Assembly (NCBI GenBank): GCA_902491375.1
Contig: CABUHE010000011.1
Location: 1 to 56,181 of the forward strand
DNA length: 56,181 bases
Reading direction: 5' to 3'
Source of the DNA: an uncultured Prevotella sp.
GTDB taxonomy: Bacteria; Bacteroidota; Bacteroidia; Bacteroidales; Bacteroidaceae
Shown: positions 27,133-35,125 of the stretch, in pieces
Position numbering within the stretch: the stretch's first letter is position 1
Layout of the letters: every line of letters begins with the position of its first letter
Program-made: the position numbers and the translations under genes
The notes under the pieces: model-generated
The model's database searches: none
What the model saw: only the letters and a program-made list of their open reading frames with translations
What the model was told of the DNA's origin: nothing

Positions 27133-28754
27133 GATATTGCAGGCTTATTATATGTATCTTCAGTTTGATGTGGCTGTTGTCGTGCAGTGACGACAATGCG
27201 CCTGACAGCATAGAACCGCTGCTGTACGTGAACGAGGCGGCGGATATTACGCGTACGGAAGCAACCTTGTCAGGCGGTGTCGAACTTCAGAGGAATACTG
27301 ACATGCCGACCCTTCATTTCCTGTATGGTACTACGGCGGAGCCTGAACACAGTTCGAAGGAACTGGTTGTAAATGACAACAAGGTCTCGTTGCGCCTGGT
27401 CGGACTTACAGCCGGCACGACATACTATTTCCGTTTACAGGGCGGCAATGGTTCTGCCGTAATAAACAGCGATGTCAGAACATTCACAACCATGCCCAAC
27501 GACAAGCCTAAGGTTGGCATGTTGACAGTCTTGAGCCAGGGACCTACAAGCGTGATTGCCTCTTATGCGATAACAGACGACGGTGGCGAGAGAATTATCG
27601 AAACCGGATGTTACATTACGGAGGAAAACAGCGGCGACTCTGTGAAAGTAATATCAGAACAGACGGAAAGTACTGACGGTTCTTACAGAATACGCATAGG
27701 CGGCCTGAAGCAAAACTCGACATACAGCCTTATACCTTTTGCTGCCAGCCGGGCCGGCGAATCAAAGGGCGAACCGACCAAGATAACCACAACCAATGCC
27801 GTAGTACTTGAAGCGGCAGGCAAACTGGAAGAGCTTATCGGTGAAGACAAGTACTCATATACCGAGCTTTCGTTCGTAGGCAGCATGAACGGCGACGACC
27901 TCAACCTGTTGCGGCAGATGGCCGGAAGGGATTTTCACGGGAACGAGACTCCGGGGAAGCTGGAAAGGATAAACCTTGCTGATGCAAAAATCGTGGCGGG
28001 CGGCGGTAACTATGTAGAGTCGAGATACACACAAGACGACGTGGTGGGCTACGGGCTTTTTGCCGGCTGTACAGGCCTGAAGAGCATCAGCCTCCCTACC
28101 GGCGCCACAGTAATGGAACAGAACGTTTTTACGGGTTGCACATCTTTAAGTCGGCTGGAGATACCTGCCTCGATGTCATCTTTGACTCCGTCAGCTGGTT
28201 GCGTGTCGCTTTCTGAGATAAATGTATCGCCGGCAAATACATCTTACAGCAGTAAGGACGGCGTGCTTTTCAATGCGGACGGTTCGGAGATAGTATGGTT
28301 CCCGATGGGGAAAGACGGTGATTATACCTTGCCTTCAACCGTTGTTTCAATAGGCGACTATGCTTTCCAGGAATGCAGCATCACACGCTTCACCCTTCCT
28401 GACAATATTGGGACGATAGGGCAGGCAGTGTTCTTCAACAGCAAGGTGCAGGAGGTGGATATGCCCGAAGCGCTGCGTCTTGTCCCGACCGCCACATTCC
28501 AGAACTGTTCGCAACTTACCGTGGTAAGGCTCGGCTCGCAGACCGAGCTTGTATCCGACTATGTGTTCGACGGTTGTCCGCTTGAGCACCTTTATATAGA
28601 AGCCAAATATCCGCCGGTTTGTAATGACAACGCTTTCGCCAGTCGCACGACCGCCTTTACAAAGACATGCACGCTGCACGTGCCCAAAGGGTATAAAGGC
28701 TGGTATAAGAACGACCCTGACTGGGGGATGTTTGAGAATATCGTGGAATACTAA
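27129..28754 (+). CDS. Surface lipoprotein with fibronectin-III-like domains and BspA-type LRR
   Basis: A 541-residue lipoprotein (lipobox LLSC, Cys19). Two fibronectin-III-like modules follow (about 33-120 with TYYFRLQGGNGSAVINSDVRTF, and about 125-220), then a BspA/LRR_5 region (about 300-530) with CTGLKSISLPTGATVMEQNVF and YTLPSTVVSIGDYAFQECS. BspA-like repeats in oral and gut Bacteroidales bind fibronectin or other host proteins and mediate coaggregation, so adhesion is the likely role. It overlaps the beta-barrel-like gene by 4 bp and precedes the regulator gene by 25 bp. Confidence 0.8.
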   Translation: MRYCRLIICIFSLMWLLSCSDDNAPDSIEPLLYVNEAADITRTEATLSGGVELQRNTDMPTLHFLYGTTAEPEHSSKELVVNDNKVSLRLVGLTAGTTYYFRLQGGNGSAVINSDVRTFTTMPNDKPKVGMLTVLSQGPTSVIASYAITDDGGERIIETGCYITEENSGDSVKVISEQTESTDGSYRIRIGGLKQNSTYSLIPFAASRAGESKGEPTKITTTNAVVLEAAGKLEELIGEDKYSYTELSFVGSMNGDDLNLLRQMAGRDFHGNETPGKLERINLADAKIVAGGGNYVESRYTQDDVVGYGLFAGCTGLKSISLPTGATVMEQNVFTGCTSLSRLEIPASMSSLTPSAGCVSLSEINVSPANTSYSSKDGVLFNADGSEIVWFPMGKDGDYTLPSTVVSIGDYAFQECSITRFTLPDNIGTIGQAVFFNSKVQEVDMPEALRLVPTATFQNCSQLTVVRLGSQTELVSDYVFDGCPLEHLYIEAKYPPVCNDNAFASRTTAFTKTCTLHVPKGYKGWYKNDPDWGMFENIVEY

Positions 28755-28779
28755 AACAAACAGACATACATTAAGACAA

Positions 28780-29358
28780 ATGGGCAATACACCTGAAATA
28801 GAAGAGCTGAAACAACTTGTAATGCAGAAATACGGCAGGGGACTGAACACCACTACCGACTTCGAGGAATTTTCGCTTCGTTTAAGCCGTGACATAGGGG
28901 AAAGCATTTCGGCGTCGACGCTGAAACGGCTTTGGGGTTATGTGGGCGACTCCCATAAGACGCGGGTTGTGACACTTGACATACTTGCACGTTATCTGGG
29001 ACATGAAAACTACTACTCTTTCGTGTCATGGTTAAAGACAAGCACTAAATACAACTCGTCGTTCTTTAACGCCAACCAGCTTGTAAGCAGCGACATAAGG
29101 CCTGGTTCTACGGTCGAGATAGGCTGGAGTCCCAACCGGCTTGTATATCTTGAGTACCTTGGTGAAAGCAAGTTCAAGGTCGTTTGTTCGGAAAACAGCA
29201 AACTTCAGCGTGGCGATGTATTCATGACAGGCTGCTTCATAAAGAACCAGCCGCTTTACCTCCCTTACATAGACCGGGGCGACACACGCACGTCACCGTT
29301 CGTGGCAGGGCGCAACGGAGGCTTGACAATAATAAATGTCATCGGCGATACGAAATGA
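28780..29358 (+). CDS. Putative DNA-binding regulator of a Bacteroidetes family
   Basis: A 192-residue soluble protein. The N-terminal half (about 20-90) reads FEEFSLRLSRDIGESISASTLKRLWGYV then VVTLDILARYLGHENYYSFVSWLK, resembling a helix-turn-helix module common to Bacteroidetes regulators. The C-terminal half (about 105-190) is beta-rich and begins DIRPGSTVEIGWSPNRLVYLEYLGE; its function is unknown. I place the start at 28780 (MGNTPEIEEL); the frame is open upstream only inside the previous gene. It overlaps the kinase start by 4 bp (ATGA), so the kinase and this protein are probably made together, and the kinase could phosphorylate it (inference). Confidence 0.7.
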   Translation: MGNTPEIEELKQLVMQKYGRGLNTTTDFEEFSLRLSRDIGESISASTLKRLWGYVGDSHKTRVVTLDILARYLGHENYYSFVSWLKTSTKYNSSFFNANQLVSSDIRPGSTVEIGWSPNRLVYLEYLGESKFKVVCSENSKLQRGDVFMTGCFIKNQPLYLPYIDRGDTRTSPFVAGRNGGLTIINVIGDTK

Positions 29359-30329
29359 ATAATCTTGGAGACAAAATGAACGACAGTACGTCCGGGTATA
29401 CGCAAGACATAGACGGAGAACTAACCGAGTCCTCGCCTATACCCGTACAAAACGGCTTTGACAACATCCGCGAGGTGTATGTCTCGGCTTCGGGTCACAC
29501 CCGCCTGTTTTCGGCTACGCGATACGGCAAGCGTTATATGCTCAAATGCCTGAAGCCCGATTTCCTCTATACTCCTGTTTACCGCCAGGCTCTTGTCAAG
29601 GAGTTCGAGATAGGCCTGCAACTTGACCATCCGCACATCTGCCGCACGATAGGCATGGAGGAAGTCGAAGGCATAGGTGCGGCAATCGTTATTGAATACA
29701 TCGACGGCGACACGCTCAAGGACGTCATGGATGCCAATGCGCTAACGGCCGACACCGCACACCGTATAACAGAACAGCTTGCCGATGCTTTGGAATACAT
29801 GCACAGCAAGCAGATAGTACACCGCGACCTGAAGTCGACGAACATAATGGTAACGCACAACGGGCATAACGTCAAGCTGATTGACTTCAGCCTTTCTGAC
29901 AGCGACTATTTCAACGTGTTGAAGTGTCCTGCGGGAACTTCCGGGTACATTGCACCGGAACAGCTTCTGCCCGATGCCAAGGCCGATGTGCAGGCCGATG
30001 TGTACTCGTTCGGCGTCGTAGTAAAGGACATGGCACGACGGACGGGCGACTCCGCCCTTATGCGTATAGGCAAGGCATGCACCAGGATGAAAGCCGCCGA
30101 ACGTCCCTCTTGTATAAGGGAAGCCGTAGAGTTGCCGCAGGCAAAGCCGTCGCAGCGTGTGGCTGTCATCGTTCTTGCCTGTGTGGCGGCGGTGCTTGCC
30201 GTGCTGGTGGCTTTAGGGATATTCCGCAACCAGTCAGGACAGGGTGGCGGTGCGGTCGACAGCACTTCTGTCTCGTCTGACAACAACAGGGCCATGGACT
30301 ATTATGAATGGCCCGGTGTAGGGCAATGA
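29355..30329 (+). CDS. Membrane-anchored Ser/Thr protein kinase (Hanks type)
   Basis: A 324-residue kinase with a cytoplasmic catalytic domain and one C-terminal membrane helix (about 269-290). Catalytic residues are in place: Lys64 in YMLKCLK, Glu83 or Glu85 in VKEFEIG, HRDLKSTN at 156-163, Asp177 and APE-equivalent at 200-202. Departures: the Gly-rich loop is weak (ASGHTRLF) and DFG reads DFS (177-179). About 34 residues follow the helix and would be periplasmic, too small for a typical sensor domain. The start at 29355 overlaps the regulator's stop; an upstream in-frame start lies in out-of-frame sequence of that gene. Confidence 0.88.
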   Translation: MNNLGDKMNDSTSGYTQDIDGELTESSPIPVQNGFDNIREVYVSASGHTRLFSATRYGKRYMLKCLKPDFLYTPVYRQALVKEFEIGLQLDHPHICRTIGMEEVEGIGAAIVIEYIDGDTLKDVMDANALTADTAHRITEQLADALEYMHSKQIVHRDLKSTNIMVTHNGHNVKLIDFSLSDSDYFNVLKCPAGTSGYIAPEQLLPDAKADVQADVYSFGVVVKDMARRTGDSALMRIGKACTRMKAAERPSCIREAVELPQAKPSQRVAVIVLACVAAVLAVLVALGIFRNQSGQGGGAVDSTSVSSDNNRAMDYYEWPGVGQ

Positions 30330-30338
30330 AGCCGTATG

Positions 30339-30393
30339 TTGAAGCGTAAGCCGCCTGTCGGATGGCGTTGCTGGGCGGCTTACGCTTCAATTT
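30339..30393 (+). terminator. Terminator-like hairpin closing the kinase cassette
   Basis: A 17-bp perfect inverted repeat pairs 30339-30355 with 30374-30390, followed by only three T. It lies 10 bp after the kinase stop codon. The stem is strong but the T-run is short, so termination may be partial. Confidence 0.7.
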
Positions 30394-30470
30394 GTAATTA
30401 TTATTCACTTTTTATTACTTCCAGAACCGTATTCCTGCCGTTATTTTATATGGAAACGCCTATCTTTCAA

Positions 30471-30517
30471 TAACTTTGCAACATTTTTCTGTTTATCACT
30501 TTTTATTAGTAACTTTG
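30471..30517 (+). promoter_or_regulatory. Tandem -7 elements before argS
   Basis: TAACTTTG occurs twice, at 30471-30478 and 30510-30517, each matching the Bacteroidetes -7 box. The second is 34 bp before the argS ATG. Two start sites for argS are therefore possible. Confidence 0.6.
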
Positions 30518-30551
30518 CACCCAGAATAACAAATAAAAAGCGTATTAGAAA

Positions 30552-32369
30552 ATGAATATAGCAAGCGAAATAAACAACTCCGTGCTCAAGGCAGTCAAGG
30601 AGCTGTACGGTCAGGAAGTGCCTGCAAAGATGGTGCAGCTGCAAAAGACCAAAAAAGAGTTCGAGGGACATCTTACACTTGTCGTGTTCCCGTTGTTGAA
30701 GATGTCGCACAAGAAGCCTGAGGAAACGGCCCAGGAGATAGGCCAGTACCTGATGGACAACGAGCCGTGCGTGGCATCGTTCAATGTGGTTAAGGGTTTC
30801 CTTAACCTCGTAGTGTCGCCCAAGGCATGGCTGGCGCTGCTGGCCGACATCAACGCCGACGAGCATTTCGGCGAGAAGAAGGCCGGAGAAGACTCTCCGC
30901 TGGTGATGATCGAATACTCGTCGCCCAACACCAACAAGCCGCTCCACCTGGGACACGTGCGCAACAACCTGCTCGGCTGGAGCCTTGCGCAGATTATGCA
31001 GGCCAACGGCAACCGCGTTGTAAAGACCAACATAGTAAACGACCGCGGCATACACATCTGCAAGTCCATGCTGGCATGGCTGAAGTGGGGCAACGGCGAG
31101 ACACCCGAGACAAGCGGCAAGAAGGGCGACCACCTGATTGGCGACTATTACGTAGCCTTCGACAAGCACTACCGCGAGGAGGTAAAGGAGCTTGAGGCTA
31201 AATACAAGGCTGAGGGCATGACTGACGAGGAGGCCGAGAAGAAGGCCAAGGATGAGGCTCCGCTCATCAAGGAGGCTCATGAGATGCTCGTTAAATGGGA
31301 ACAGAACGACCCCGAGGTGCGCGCCCTTTGGGAGAAGATGAACTCATGGGTTTACGCCGGATTCGACGAGACTTACAAGGCTCTCGGCGTAGGTTTCGAC
31401 AAGATATACTACGAGTCGCAGACTTACTTGAAAGGTAAGGCCAAGGTTGAGGAGGGACTCGAGAAGGGGCTCTTCTTCCGCAAGGACGACAACAGCGTAT
31501 GGGCAGACCTCTCTGACGAGGGTCTCGACCAGAAACTGCTGCTCCGTTCAGACGGTACTTCGGTTTACATGACGCAGGACATCGGCACTGCCGAGATGCG
31601 CTTCAACGACTATCCTATCGACAAGATGATTTACGTTGTGGGCAACGAGCAGAACTACCACTTCCAGGTGCTCTCGATATTGCTCGACCGCCTCGGCTTC
31701 AAGTGGGGCAAGGAGCTTGTCCACTTCTCTTACGGAATGGTGGAGCTGCCTAACGGTAAGATGAAGAGCCGCGAGGGAACGGTTGTCGACGCTGACGACC
31801 TTATAGCTGCGATGGTTGAAGACGCACGCCGTACGAGCGAAGAACTGGGCAAGTTCAGCGACATGAGCGAGGACGAGCGCGCCAACGTTGCACGCATCGT
31901 GGGCATGGGCGCACTCAAGTATTTCATCCTGAAGGTGGACGCGCGCAAGAACATGCTCTTCAATCCCGAGGAGTCAATCGACTTCAACGGCAACACAGGC
32001 CCATTCATCCAGTACACCTACGCACGTATCCGCAGCATCATGCGCAAGGCGGCTGAACAGGGCGTCAGCATACCTGCAACGCTTGAAGGCGACTATCCCG
32101 TAAACCAGAAGGAGACCGAACTTATACAGAAGTTGAACGAGTATGGCGCTGCCGTGCGCCAGGCAGGCTTGGACTACAGCCCCAGCGGCATAGCCAACTA
32201 CTGTTACGAGCTGACCAAGGAGTTCAACCAGTTCTACCACGATTACAGCATCCTCGGCGCCGACAGCGACAAGGAGAAAGTACTGCGCCTTGTACTTGCC
32301 GCCAATGTAGCCAAGACATTGAAGAACGGCATGAACCTGCTGGGTATCGAAATGCCAGAAAGAATGTAA
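30552..32369 (+). CDS. argS: Arginyl-tRNA synthetase
   Basis: A class I aminoacyl-tRNA synthetase of 605 residues that charges tRNA-Arg. The HIGH-type motif is SSPNTNKPLHLGHVRNN near residue 126, the KMSKS-region motif reads GKMKSREGTVV near residue 400, and the C-terminal anticodon-binding helices include YTYARIRSIMRKA. The N-terminal additional domain is present. The gene has its own tandem promoters and is not in an operon with its neighbours. Confidence 0.96.
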   Translation: MNIASEINNSVLKAVKELYGQEVPAKMVQLQKTKKEFEGHLTLVVFPLLKMSHKKPEETAQEIGQYLMDNEPCVASFNVVKGFLNLVVSPKAWLALLADINADEHFGEKKAGEDSPLVMIEYSSPNTNKPLHLGHVRNNLLGWSLAQIMQANGNRVVKTNIVNDRGIHICKSMLAWLKWGNGETPETSGKKGDHLIGDYYVAFDKHYREEVKELEAKYKAEGMTDEEAEKKAKDEAPLIKEAHEMLVKWEQNDPEVRALWEKMNSWVYAGFDETYKALGVGFDKIYYESQTYLKGKAKVEEGLEKGLFFRKDDNSVWADLSDEGLDQKLLLRSDGTSVYMTQDIGTAEMRFNDYPIDKMIYVVGNEQNYHFQVLSILLDRLGFKWGKELVHFSYGMVELPNGKMKSREGTVVDADDLIAAMVEDARRTSEELGKFSDMSEDERANVARIVGMGALKYFILKVDARKNMLFNPEESIDFNGNTGPFIQYTYARIRSIMRKAAEQGVSIPATLEGDYPVNQKETELIQKLNEYGAAVRQAGLDYSPSGIANYCYELTKEFNQFYHDYSILGADSDKEKVLRLVLAANVAKTLKNGMNLLGIEMPERM

Positions 32370-32375
32370 TTATTT

Positions 32376-32396
32376 AATTCATAATTCACAATTCAT
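32376..32396 (+). repeat. Left 21-bp inverted repeat flanking the S23-like gene
   Basis: An AT-rich block built from attcata/attcaca words lies 7 bp after the argS stop. It is the exact reverse complement of 32907-32927. The pair brackets the four-helix-bundle gene in a 552-bp unit. Confidence 0.85.
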
Positions 32397-32413
32397 AATT
32401 TATAAATTGGCTG

Positions 32414-32791
32414 GTGAAGAACAGGGACGACAATGTGATTGTGCAGAAAAGTTATGCTTTCAGCTTACGTTGCGTAAAACTATATAAGTTCCTTTGCAGT
32501 CGTGATGGTAATTTCATTATCGGCAAACAACTGTTAAGGAGTGGTACGAGTATAGGTGCCAACGTTCGTGAAGCACTGCGCGCCCAGACTCGTCCTGACT
32601 TTCTTACCAAGCTGAATATAGCGTTGAAGGAAGCCAGCGAAACTGAATATTGGATTGAGTTATTGCGTGATTCAGAATACGTGACGGTTTCTCAGGCTGA
32701 AAGTATGCTTTCTGATTGTGTTGAATTACTGAAAATACTCACCTCGATAATAAAGAGAACGAAAGAAAATACAGATACAGTAAGATCTTAG
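32414..32791 (+). CDS. Four-helix-bundle protein of the S23 / 23S rRNA intervening-sequence family
   Basis: A 125-residue helical protein. The hallmark segment FIIGKQLLRSGTSIGANVREA at residues 35-55 and the following KLNIALKEASETEYWIELL identify the bS23/IVP-like family, first seen inside intervening sequences of spirochaete 23S rRNA and related to the Avd accessory protein of diversity-generating retroelements. I accept the GTG start at 32414. Neither a retroelement nor an rRNA lies nearby. Flanking inverted repeats suggest that gene and repeats travel as one unit. Biochemical role unknown. Confidence 0.82.
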   Translation: MKNRDDNVIVQKSYAFSLRCVKLYKFLCSRDGNFIIGKQLLRSGTSIGANVREALRAQTRPDFLTKLNIALKEASETEYWIELLRDSEYVTVSQAESMLSDCVELLKILTSIIKRTKENTDTVRS

Positions 32792-32906
32792 AATCTCAGA
32801 TTTATATTCTTGATCACTATGTTTTTATAATACTGAACAGTCTTATTGTAGTCTTGAAAACCACAGATTATAAAAGCCTGACAGTCATAGAATATTATGA
32901 GAAAAT

Positions 32907-32927
32907 ATGAATTGTGAATTATGAATT
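32907..32927 (-). repeat. Right 21-bp inverted repeat flanking the S23-like gene
   Basis: Exact reverse complement of 32376-32396; the heptamer-like unit continues once more to about 32935. The next gene's apparent ATG at 32921 lies inside this repeat. Confidence 0.85.
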
Positions 32928-33388
32928 ATGAATTAAACAACCCTCCAGATTACCGTAACGATACAGTTCTTCCGCTTCCGCTTGAAGTTTCAGCCGATGC
33001 ATGGTCGGTAGATGCGGCATGCAGCGGCAATCCGGGTAAGATGGAGTATCGTTGTATAGATCTTGCCACGGGGACGCAGATATTCCATTTCGGGCCTGTT
33101 TTCGGTACAAACAACATCGGTGAGTTCCTCGCCATTGTCCATGCCCTCGCACTTATGGAACAGAAGAATATCCGAAAGACCATTTACAGCGACAGCTATA
33201 CGGCGATAACGTGGGTAAGGAAGATGCAGTGCAAAACCAAACTTGAGCGCACTCCTAAGACTGAGCAGCTTTATAACATCGTAGCGCGCGCTGAAACATG
33301 GCTTCGCACACACTCTTTCCGCGTACCTATAATACAATGGGACACGCGCAAATGGGGCGACATACCGGCTGACTTCGGCAGGAAGTGA
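32921..33388 (+). CDS. Ribonuclease H family protein
   Basis: A 155-residue RNase HI-fold protein expected to cleave RNA in RNA-DNA hybrids. The acidic catalytic set is visible: Asp in SVDAACSGNPG (about 31), Glu in NIGEFLAIVHAL (about 70), Asp in TIYSDSYTAI (about 90) and a late Asp in KWGDIPADFG. The first codons (MNYELNN) are encoded by the right inverted repeat of the preceding element, so the native N-terminus may have been replaced or the true start may be a non-ATG codon just downstream. The catalytic domain is intact. Confidence 0.8.
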   Translation: MNYELNNPPDYRNDTVLPLPLEVSADAWSVDAACSGNPGKMEYRCIDLATGTQIFHFGPVFGTNNIGEFLAIVHALALMEQKNIRKTIYSDSYTAITWVRKMQCKTKLERTPKTEQLYNIVARAETWLRTHSFRVPIIQWDTRKWGDIPADFGRK

Positions 33389-33450
33389 CAAGCCGCTTGT
33401 ATGCGATAGAAAAAAAGACGGTTTCTAAAAGGCCGTGTTTTACGTTACAA

Positions 33451-33507
33451 TAGGTTACCTTTTGCACGCCAAAAGGTAACCTATTGCGTTATAAAAGGTA
33501 ACCTTTT
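33451..33507. repeat. Intergenic hairpin repeat, copy B
   Basis: A perfect 13-bp stem (33451-33463 taggttacctttt with 33471-33483) is followed by the near-palindrome aaaaggtaacctttt at 33493-33507. It lies in the 464-bp gap between the RNase H and O-acetyltransferase genes. Apart from a promoter element at 33731 the gap shows nothing else I can support. Confidence 0.75.
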
Positions 33508-33730
33508 GCATTTTAATGGGAAACCGGCTGTGCCTTATTCATTTTGTTTTGAGTAAGGCAATGTGCTTTTATATTGCGTAAATACTTGTATTCCAGTGTT
33601 TTATGTGTCATTATCAGGCGAGGCTCCGCATGCTCCAGCCATGCCGGTCTATACCTGTCCGGTTGGCGGTTGTTGGCGGTGCGGGTATGCTGAAGGCAGG
33701 CATTTCTTCGTTTATTTGCGCTAAATGTTG

Positions 33731-33738
33731 TAACTTTG
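33731..33738 (+). promoter_or_regulatory. -7 promoter element before the O-acetyltransferase
   Basis: TAACTTTG, a Bacteroidetes -7 match, about 114 bp upstream of the ATG at 33853. The long leader contains no clear structure. Confidence 0.5.
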
Positions 33739-33852
33739 CAGCAAGCACAACGGCCGTATGGCATGCTTTGACATGCCTGCCGGTGCCGTTGCCCGCGCCG
33801 GTAAGGCGTGTTAGAGTGATAAGTCTCAACTCCATTAACTCAATATAAGACC

Positions 33853-34404
33853 ATGACCGAATTTGAAAAGATGCGCAGCAGCCAGCTCTATAACTTCTCC
33901 GACCCCGAGATATGGAAGAGCCTGAAGCATGCTAAGGAAGCATGCGTTAGATTGCAGACCATGACCATCACCGACGACGATTACCGTGAAGTTATTGAAG
34001 ACCTTATACCGGGCATTCCGGCTGACAGCGTTGTGTGTCCGCCTTTCCACTGCGACCACGGCAACGGCATAAGGATGGGGCGCAACGTGTTCGTAAACTA
34101 CAACTGCACGATGCTTGACGGAGGCATGATTACCATTGGCGACAACGTGCTGATAGGACCTAACTGCCAGCTCTACACGCCCCAGCATCCGTTTGACCAT
34201 GAACTGCGCCGCCGTTCGGTAGAGACGGCTTATCCTGTAACCATAGGCGAAGATACGTGGCTGGGCGGTGGAGTCATAGTCTGTCCGGGCGTTACTATCG
34301 GCTGCCGTTGCATCATAGGCGCAGGCAGTGTGGTTACTCACGACATTCCTGACGACTGTCTGGCAGCCGGAAATCCGGCCAGGATTATAAGGAGTTTGAA
34401 ATGA
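33853..34404 (+). CDS. Sugar O-acetyltransferase, maltose-acetyltransferase type
   Basis: A 183-residue left-handed beta-helix acetyltransferase of the Maa/LacA group. The N-terminal helical mac domain contains MTEFEKMRSSQLYNFSDPEI; the hexapeptide region holds the catalytic-His segment LYTPQHPFDHELR and ends IIGAGSVVTHDIPDDCLAAGNPARII. It moves acetyl from acetyl-CoA to a sugar hydroxyl in the cytoplasm. A paralogue of the same family is encoded at 51518. Nearby phosphatase and glycosyltransferase genes suggest polysaccharide metabolism. Confidence 0.88.
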   Translation: MTEFEKMRSSQLYNFSDPEIWKSLKHAKEACVRLQTMTITDDDYREVIEDLIPGIPADSVVCPPFHCDHGNGIRMGRNVFVNYNCTMLDGGMITIGDNVLIGPNCQLYTPQHPFDHELRRRSVETAYPVTIGEDTWLGGGVIVCPGVTIGCRCIIGAGSVVTHDIPDDCLAAGNPARIIRSLK

Positions 34405-34423
34405 TATTGCAGCACCGTCAGTT

Positions 34424-34475
34424 TGCCGTTATAAGTCAGTTTGAGCCATAACGGCAGTTGTACGGCCGTCTTTTA
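34424..34475 (+). terminator. Possible terminator after the O-acetyltransferase
   Basis: A 9-bp perfect stem, tgccgttat at 34424-34432 with ataacggca at 34448-34456, is followed by the palindrome acggccgt and ctttt. Stem and T-run are separated, so the call is tentative. Confidence 0.4.
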
Positions 34476-34504
34476 TAAGTTGTGAAATATTAAATCTTAT
34501 CATA

Positions 34505-34981
34505 ATGAAAAGTATTTTGTTCGTATGTCTCGGCAATATCTGCCGCTCTCCGGCAGCTGAGGCTATAATGAAAGCCAAGCTTGACGAGGCTTTCCCGTTC
34601 TCCGACGAGTTTTTCATCGACTCTGCCGGCATTGGCTCATGGCACGAAGGACAGCTGCCTGACCGCCGTATGCGTGAGCACGGAGCGCGCCGCGGTTACG
34701 ACATAAGCAGCCGTGCGCGCCAAATTAAGCCTGCCGACTTTGCCCGTTTCGACTATATCTTCGGCATGGATCATGAGAATATGGCCGACCTAAGGCGTCA
34801 GGCACGCACGGAGGAAGAGCGTAACAAGATTCTGTGTACTGCTGACTTCATGACCCGTCATCCCGAATACGACACCGTGCCCGACCCGTATTATGGCGGC
34901 CCTGAGGACTTCGAGCTTGCTCTCGATTTGATTGAGGACGCCTGCGACGGCATCATCAGCCGTATGTTCAGGCAGGATTGA
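34505..34981 (+). CDS. Low-molecular-weight protein tyrosine phosphatase
   Basis: A 158-residue cytoplasmic phosphatase. The P-loop CLGNICRSPAAEAIM (catalytic Cys9 and Arg15) opens the protein and the general-acid loop is VPDPYYGG near residue 122. Bacterial enzymes of this family often dephosphorylate BY-kinases that control capsule export (Wzb type), but some act in stress or arsenate metabolism. No BY-kinase is present in the window. Neighbouring polysaccharide genes favour the capsule-related option. Confidence 0.9.
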   Translation: MKSILFVCLGNICRSPAAEAIMKAKLDEAFPFSDEFFIDSAGIGSWHEGQLPDRRMREHGARRGYDISSRARQIKPADFARFDYIFGMDHENMADLRRQARTEEERNKILCTADFMTRHPEYDTVPDPYYGGPEDFELALDLIEDACDGIISRMFRQD

Positions 34982-35103
34982 CCTCGCGGCTTTTGCCAAA
35001 GTCCTTTGTTTCAGTCGGTTGCCTGCTCCTCGGCTGATAGTTCCCGGCACAGTTAAAAAAGGAAAAAGGGCTGTATTGATTTTATCGTAAGGGTTATTTT
35101 TCG

Positions 35104-35111
35104 TATCTTTG
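35104..35111 (+). promoter_or_regulatory. -7 promoter element before a GT4 gene
   Basis: TATCTTTG matches TAnnTTTG and lies 14 bp before the ATG at 35126, implying a 5' leader of only a few nucleotides. Confidence 0.6.
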
Positions 35112-35125
35112 CATATCAGGTTTGC

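Noticed and set aside
30441..31280. 279-codon minus-strand frame opposite argS
   Set aside because: argS is certain on the plus strand and the antisense product is a Leu/Val-rich shadow.
32376..32940. Insertion sequence
   Set aside because: Inverted repeats are present but the enclosed gene is an S23-like protein, not a transposase, and no target duplication was found by eye.
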